From the NCBI GenBank assembly GCA_963804055.1, contig CAWDOU010000011.1, forward strand, positions 248,001 to 312,000: a stretch of 64,000 nucleotides of DNA, in the 5' to 3' direction. The stretch comes from Bog-473 sp963804055. GTDB taxonomy: Bacteria > Actinomycetota > Acidimicrobiia > Acidimicrobiales > RAAP-2. Every line of letters begins with the position of its first letter. Position 1 is the first letter of the stretch. Positions 60,024 through 64,000 of this stretch are shown piece by piece. Below the pieces are notes generated by a model that saw only the letters and a list, made by a program, of their open reading frames with translations, was not told where the DNA came from and made no database searches. The position numbers were made by a program, and so were the translations under genes.

Positions 60024-61004
60024 CTACGGACGGTGGCCGCGTAGGCGGCGGTGTCGCAGGGGGACGACGAGCTCGGTGATGAGGGCGATCAGCGCCCCGC
60101 CCACGACCCCGAAGAGGACGCCCGAGTAGAAGGCGTCGTTGTTCTCGTGCTGCGCCGCGCTCGAGTTGGTGGCGGCGACCTGAATCACCTGTGGGGTGTC
60201 CTTGATGACCCATGTCCACGACGTCGGCGCCGCGATCGTCGGATGCGGGTCGGTCTGGATGGCGAAGTTGGCCGTGTTGTTCCCCTCCTCGAGAGAGAGC
60301 GTCCGCGTGACCGTCGCGACGCCGAGGTCGCTGTCCTGCGGGATCTCCGTGAACGGGATCGCGCTCGAGATCCCACGCAAGGGCGGGAAGCGGACGCTGA
60401 GATACGGCCCACTGAGGGTGAAGGGGGAGCCGGTGTCCCAGTGGAGACAGAGCCCGGGCGGGGGCAAGGTGTCGCCCACCGAGGTCTCCGTCGGGAGGGG
60501 AGGCACGACCAAGGCGGGCGTGGACGCCTGCATCGGATAGGCGACCGTGCCGTACCGGTACCTCGAATGCGCCGCACACGGCCGCGCCGAGCCCGGATTC
60601 AAGACGATGTAACCCCAACGGGTGCTGGGCAGCGGCTTGCCGTCGAACATGACCACCGGACCCCTTTCGATGCTGGCCGCCCCGGCCGCTTGCGGGCCGG
60701 ACAGAAGGGTGTACGCGGCCGAGTCCACCAACGGGACGACCCCCTGGGTGTAGATCGCGGTCACCTTGAGGGTGGCCCCCTCGTTGCCCGCCTGCGTCAG
60801 AGTCTGCGTGGCCGCGAAGCCGGATCCGGCGATGAGGATCCGAAGTCCCTGTGGCACCGGCTGGAACCCGTTGGAATCGGGATGCAACTCCCAGCCGACG
60901 ATCCCCAACGTGACGCAGATGACCACGAGCGCCACCACGAGCGCGACGTGGAGCTCCTCGAAGTAGCCGCCGCGTGCTGCGGGCTCCGGACCGGGCTCGG
61001 ACAT
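60024..61004 (-). CDS. Membrane protein with two terminal spans, unknown
   Basis: This 326-residue protein has one span near the N terminus (VALVVALVVICVTLGIVGW, about residues 20-38) and one near the C terminus (VLFGVVGGALIALITELVVP), with about 250 residues between that should face outside. The outer part has Ser/Thr/Pro-rich beta-type segments. The C-terminal tail RHRRLRGHRP is basic and cytoplasmic. I recognise no family. Confidence 0.75.
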   Translation of the reverse strand: MSEPGPEPAARGGYFEELHVALVVALVVICVTLGIVGWELHPDSNGFQPVPQGLRILIAGSGFAATQTLTQAGNEGATLKVTAIYTQGVVPLVDSAAYTLLSGPQAAGAASIERGPVVMFDGKPLPSTRWGYIVLNPGSARPCAAHSRYRYGTVAYPMQASTPALVVPPLPTETSVGDTLPPPGLCLHWDTGSPFTLSGPYLSVRFPPLRGISSAIPFTEIPQDSDLGVATVTRTLSLEEGNNTANFAIQTDPHPTIAAPTSWTWVIKDTPQVIQVAATNSSAAQHENNDAFYSGVLFGVVGGALIALITELVVPLRHRRLRGHRP

Positions 61005-61105
61005 CGCCGCACCGTACCCTCCCGAGGTGCTGGATGCACCGGGGTTGCAGTCAATCTCCTGCGCTGTCAGCTCGCCGACTCGTCGTCATCGGAGTGGGGC
61101 GATGG

Positions 61106-61918
61106 TCAGCGCTGCAGGGCGTAGACCATCGTCACCTGGTCCGACTCGACCTGGGTGCCGGGAGCGAGGGGGACGGACGTCGCCCCTGCGGCCGGCAGCG
61201 CGGCCTGGAAGCCCTCGTTCGACAACGGGTTCGTCGGCTGGGTGTTGTCGGTGATGGAGCACACGGGCCCGAGAGAGCGGCCGGCGGCGGCGGCCATGGC
61301 GTGTGCATGGGCGACGGCCTGGTGGACGGCGGCGGTGCGGGCCTTGTCCTGCACCGCAGAGGGGTTGGCGAACGAGAACGTCAGCGCGTCGACCTGGGCG
61401 GCGTTCCCGCTGGCGCTGACGACGGCGTCGATGGCGGCCCCCTCGGTCGACGGGTTCCGCATGGTGGCGGTGATGGTCTCGGTGGCCTGATAGCCCGTCA
61501 GGGTGGCGACACCGTGGGGGTACGAATACTGCGGCGAGAGATTCAGCCCGGTCGTCTGCGTGTCCCGGGCCGCCACGCCATTGTCCGTGAGAGCCGCCAG
61601 CGCCTGTGCGACCTTGGCGTTGTTCTGGCTCAGCGCGGCGGCCGAGCTGCCCGCAGCGGTGCTGAAGCCGAAGACCGCCGTGAGGACGTCAGGCGTGCCC
61701 GCGCCCTGACCGCTTCCCTGGACGGTGAGGTGGGGTGCGGACGCGGCGCAGCTGGCCTGCGTGGTCGACGGGGTGGCGGCCGCCGAGCCGGCGCGAGCCG
61801 GCCCGAAGGCGATCCCACCCAGGACGAGCGCCCCCACGACCACCGCCACCGCGGCCCAGCCCCGCCACACCGACCAGCGGCCCGACGCAGCCCGGTCCTG
61901 CTCCCGTTGTCCGACCAT
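61106..61918 (-). CDS. SIMPL/DUF541-domain secreted protein
   Basis: This 270-residue protein has an N-terminal membrane segment (AAVAVVVGALVLGGIAFG) and a SIMPL domain: GSGQGAGTPDVLTAVFGFST, the long helix region LSQNNAKVAQALAALTDNGV, and LSPQYSYPHGVATLTGY with TETITATMRNP. SIMPL proteins are exported or periplasmic and bind unknown ligands. It is on the same strand as the preceding membrane-protein gene, 101 bp away. Confidence 0.85.
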   Translation of the reverse strand: MVGQREQDRAASGRWSVWRGWAAVAVVVGALVLGGIAFGPARAGSAAATPSTTQASCAASAPHLTVQGSGQGAGTPDVLTAVFGFSTAAGSSAAALSQNNAKVAQALAALTDNGVAARDTQTTGLNLSPQYSYPHGVATLTGYQATETITATMRNPSTEGAAIDAVVSASGNAAQVDALTFSFANPSAVQDKARTAAVHQAVAHAHAMAAAAGRSLGPVCSITDNTQPTNPLSNEGFQAALPAAGATSVPLAPGTQVESDQVTMVYALQR

Positions 61919-62014
61919 CTGTCTGCCCTCCCGCGTCCGGACCTGTCCGGCACAGGAGAGACGCTCGTGGCGACCGTTCGGTTCGACGGCCGGCCGGCCG
62001 CACGGGACGGCGCG

Positions 62015-62329
62015 TCAGTCGGGTGGTCCGGCCCGGCGCAGGGAGAGGAGTGACGGAAAGCCCACGACGAAGGTCTGCAGACGCCAGCCGCGCGGCGACA
62101 GGCCGCGGCGCTTGGCCATCCGTCCGGCCGCCACGGCCTCGACGGCATGGATCACGGCGGTCCCGATCAACATGGCCTGGAGCGTCTCCCGGGGCGGCAG
62201 CGCGTCGCCGGCCATGTCGTTCACCTTCTCGTAGGCGGTCTTGCTCACCGCCAGCTTCGTGAGGGCGACGATGCCGCCATCGAGCAGGAGGAACCACAAC
62301 AGCGAGGGTCGGACGACGGTGCGTGCCAT
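62015..62329 (-). CDS. Small membrane protein, DUF4499-like
   Basis: This 104-residue protein has hydrophobic segments (PSLLWFLLLDGGIVALTKLA, AMLIGTAVIHAVEAVAAGRM) and the C-terminal pattern GWRLQTFVVGFPSLLSL, which resembles the DUF4499 family. ATG 62329 is used; GTG 62335 is an alternative. It starts 9 bp after the rlmN stop on the same strand, so it is probably co-transcribed with rlmN. The function is unknown. Confidence 0.72.
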   Translation of the reverse strand: MARTVVRPSLLWFLLLDGGIVALTKLAVSKTAYEKVNDMAGDALPPRETLQAMLIGTAVIHAVEAVAAGRMAKRRGLSPRGWRLQTFVVGFPSLLSLRRAGPPD

Positions 62330-62338
62330 GCGCACGTT

Positions 62339-63400
62339 CTAGCGAGCGGGGGTGCCGGGGAGCAACCGGACGTCCGGCCGCCGCGCCGATGCAAGGCGGG
62401 GGGAGGCGGCGAGCTGCCCGCAGGCAGCGTCGATCTCCGCGCCCCGGGTCACGCGGATGGTGGCGTTGACGCCGAGTGCGCTGAGCTGGTCACGGAACCG
62501 GCCCACGTGGACGCGACTCGAACCGACCACCGGATAGCCGGGCGTCGGGTTGAGCGGGATGAGGTTGACGTGGGCGCCGAGGGGGCGGGCGAAGGCGGCC
62601 AGCTCGGTGGCGTCGCTCCCCCGGTCGTTGACGTCGTCGATCATGGCCCACTCGATGGACAGGCGGCGTCCGCTGGCCGCCACGTAGTCGGCGCAGGCCC
62701 CCGCCAGCATGTCGAGGGGGTAGCGGCGGTTGATGGGCACGAGCGCATCTCGGAGCTCGTCGTTGGCGGCGTGCAGCGACACGGCGAGGTTCACGGGCAG
62801 CGTCTCGGCGGCCAGACGCCTGATGCCGGGCACGATGCCGACGGTGGAGAGCGTCAGGTGGCGCGCCGAGATGCCCATGTCCGAGTGGAGGCGCTCGACC
62901 GCCGCCCAGACACGGTCGTAGTTGGCCAGGGGCTCGCCCATCCCCATGAAGACGATGTTGGAGACGCGGCGCGGACGGGCCTCCCGCATGGCGACGGCGA
63001 CCTGCTCGACGATCTCGCCCTGGGTCAGCTGGCGCTGGAAGCCGGCCTGGCCGGTGGCGCAGAACTGACAGGCCATGGCGCAGCCGGCCTGGGTGGAAAC
63101 GCAGACGGTGACCCGGTCCGGGTAGCGCATGAGGACCGTCTCGACCTTGGCCTGGTCGTGGAGGCCCCAGAGCCACTTCGTCGTCTCGCCCTTGTCGGCC
63201 GAACGGCGGGACAGCTCCCGGAGCGCCGGAGGGAGCGCGTCGGCGAGGGCGCTGCGGAGGGCGGCCGGGAGGTCGGTCATGTCCTCGGGGCGCTGCACCC
63301 GGGCGTGGAGACCGTCCCAGACCTGGCGGACGCGGTACGACGGCTCGTCGACGAGGAGTTGGCCGAGCTCCTGTCGCGTCAGGTCGTAGGGCGTCGGCAT
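62339..63400 (-). CDS. rlmN: 23S rRNA (adenine-C2)-methyltransferase RlmN
   Basis: This 353-residue radical-SAM enzyme methylates A2503 of 23S rRNA and A37 of some tRNAs. The 4Fe-4S motif is CAMACQFC, preceded by VCVSTQAG; IVFMGMGEPLANY and LSTVGIVPGIRRL are the family's conserved blocks, and the second catalytic Cys is in IDAACGQLA near the C terminus. The length is normal. The ATG at 63400 (MPTPYDLTRQEL) is the start. Confidence 0.95.
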   Translation of the reverse strand: MPTPYDLTRQELGQLLVDEPSYRVRQVWDGLHARVQRPEDMTDLPAALRSALADALPPALRELSRRSADKGETTKWLWGLHDQAKVETVLMRYPDRVTVCVSTQAGCAMACQFCATGQAGFQRQLTQGEIVEQVAVAMREARPRRVSNIVFMGMGEPLANYDRVWAAVERLHSDMGISARHLTLSTVGIVPGIRRLAAETLPVNLAVSLHAANDELRDALVPINRRYPLDMLAGACADYVAASGRRLSIEWAMIDDVNDRGSDATELAAFARPLGAHVNLIPLNPTPGYPVVGSSRVHVGRFRDQLSALGVNATIRVTRGAEIDAACGQLAASPRLASARRPDVRLLPGTPAR

Positions 63401-63447
63401 CGGTCCAGGCTACGGGGGACGGGGACGGGGCGGCGTTCCGTCCCCGG

Positions 63448-64000
63448 CTAGTTGGGGTCGGTGCCCAGGATGACCGTGCCGGCCGCGGTGAACCAGCCGC
63501 TGGTCCCGTTCACGCAGGCCAGCGTGGCGTCGGGCACCTGGCGTTCGCCGCCTTCGCCCCGGAGCTGTGTGACGGCCTCAATGAGCAGGAACATCCCCCG
63601 CATGCCGGGTTGGCAGGCGGACAGGCCGCCCCCGTCGGTGTTCGTGGGCAGTGCCCCGCCGACGCGGAGCTTGCCGTCCTCGACGAAGGCACCGCCCTCG
63701 CCCTTCTTGCAGAAGCCCAGGCCCTCGAGCGTCAAGATGACCATCGGGGTGAACGCGTCGTAGACCTGGGCGACGTCGATGTCCGCCGGGGTGACGCCGG
63801 CACGCTCGAAGGCCAGCTTCCCCGAGCGGACGCAGGGCGACTCGGTGAAGTCCTCCCACTCGCTCATGGTCGTATGGGAGGCGGCCTCGCCCGTGCCGAG
63901 CACCCAGACGGGCGCCTTGGCGCAGTCGCGGGCGCGCTCCTCGTGCGTCATGACGATGGCACCGCCGCCGTCGGTGCGGATGCAGCAGTGGAGCTTGGTC
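63448..64000 (-). CDS. Thiolase-like protein, 5' end outside window
   Basis: The visible 183 residues are the C-terminal half of an SCP2/lipid-transfer thiolase-like protein: RTDGGGAIVMTHEERARDCA, then DVAQVYDAFTPMVILTLEGL, and GGGLSACQPGMRGMFLLIEA. The HDCF position reads YDAF, as in the protein at 17056, again suggesting an Ltp2-like rather than thiolytic enzyme. The frame is open to the right edge, so the N terminus lies outside. No DUF35 gene is visible on this side. Confidence 0.85.
   Translation of the reverse strand, partial: TKLHCCIRTDGGGAIVMTHEERARDCAKAPVWVLGTGEAASHTTMSEWEDFTESPCVRSGKLAFERAGVTPADIDVAQVYDAFTPMVILTLEGLGFCKKGEGGAFVEDGKLRVGGALPTNTDGGGLSACQPGMRGMFLLIEAVTQLRGEGGERQVPDATLACVNGTSGWFTAAGTVILGTDPN

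Overview
The window is GC-rich bacterial DNA that most resembles an actinobacterium, probably a member of the Acidimicrobiia or a neighbouring environmental lineage. The grounds are the many GTG starts, predicted F420/deazaflavin enzymes (LLM-type and Ddn-type oxidoreductases), a mycothiol-type maleylpyruvate isomerase-family protein, a P450 with its ferredoxin, a large set of acyl-CoA dehydrogenases, and a secreted protein with GYWLVATDGGIFSFGD-type repeats. The lineage is an inference from gene content; there is no rRNA in the window.

Layout. 1-1.7 kb: the 5' part of an FkbM-type methyltransferase, an SRPBCC protein, and divergent tRNA-Arg(TCT) and tRNA-His(GTG) genes. 1.8-7 kb: an SDR, a zinc alcohol dehydrogenase, an FGGY sugar kinase, a 2-hydroxyacid dehydrogenase and a peptidase E-like protein, which look like a polyol or sugar-acid module. 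7-18.3 kb: two D-aminoacylase-type amidohydrolases, an aldehyde dehydrogenase, two amidohydrolase-2 proteins (one fused to an NTF2-like domain), an F420-type oxidoreductase, a HAD hydrolase, and a DUF35 plus thiolase-like pair that resembles a retro-aldolase. 18.4-24.5 kb: a GMC oxidoreductase with its small subunit, a DUF1023-like hydrolase, a DMT transporter, a DinB protein and an acyl-CoA dehydrogenase. 25-32.5 kb: an acyl-CoA synthetase, two divergent acyl-CoA dehydrogenases (one frameshifted), an enoyl-CoA hydratase and a family III CoA-transferase. 32.5-34 kb: a secreted CAP/propeller protein. 34.4-40 kb: a minus-strand catabolic run of P450, ferredoxin, a fused double acyl-CoA dehydrogenase, a CMD-like protein and another acyl-CoA dehydrogenase, faced by a TetR gene. 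41-47.6 kb: SRPBCC, a cNMP-binding protein, an acyl-CoA synthetase, a second divergent acyl-CoA dehydrogenase pair and a thiolase-like protein. 47.7-53.9 kb: an ECF sigma factor with a membrane partner, a DUF429 protein, a frameshifted glycosyltransferase 39, a Ddn-like reductase, an SDR and a CMD-like protein. 54-55.7 kb: a compact ClpP-like / XRE regulator / ClpP module. 55.8-64 kb: a Tat-exported phosphoesterase, an amidohydrolase, an enoyl-CoA hydratase, membrane and SIMPL proteins, rlmN and the 3' part of a thiolase-like gene.

How it fits together. Most genes belong to CoA-linked degradation of lipid-like or steroid-like carbon: activation (ligases, CoA-transferase), alpha/beta-dehydrogenation (at least seven acyl-CoA dehydrogenase units), hydration (crotonases), thiolase or retro-aldolase cleavage, and hydroxylation by P450. 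The most notable feature not explained by individual genes is a recurring palindrome, TGACAC-N2-GTGTCA. Three copies are perfect and five more have at most two mismatches. All eight lie in short upstream regions of the acyl-CoA dehydrogenases, amidohydrolases, kinase/2-hydroxyacid dehydrogenase, aldehyde dehydrogenase and GMC operon, which points to one undescribed regulon covering the whole region. A second candidate is the ClpP module, whose XRE gene and clpP gene are separated by a perfect 9-bp-arm inverted repeat containing both predicted -10 boxes, while the ClpP paralogue beside XRE has lost its catalytic residues.
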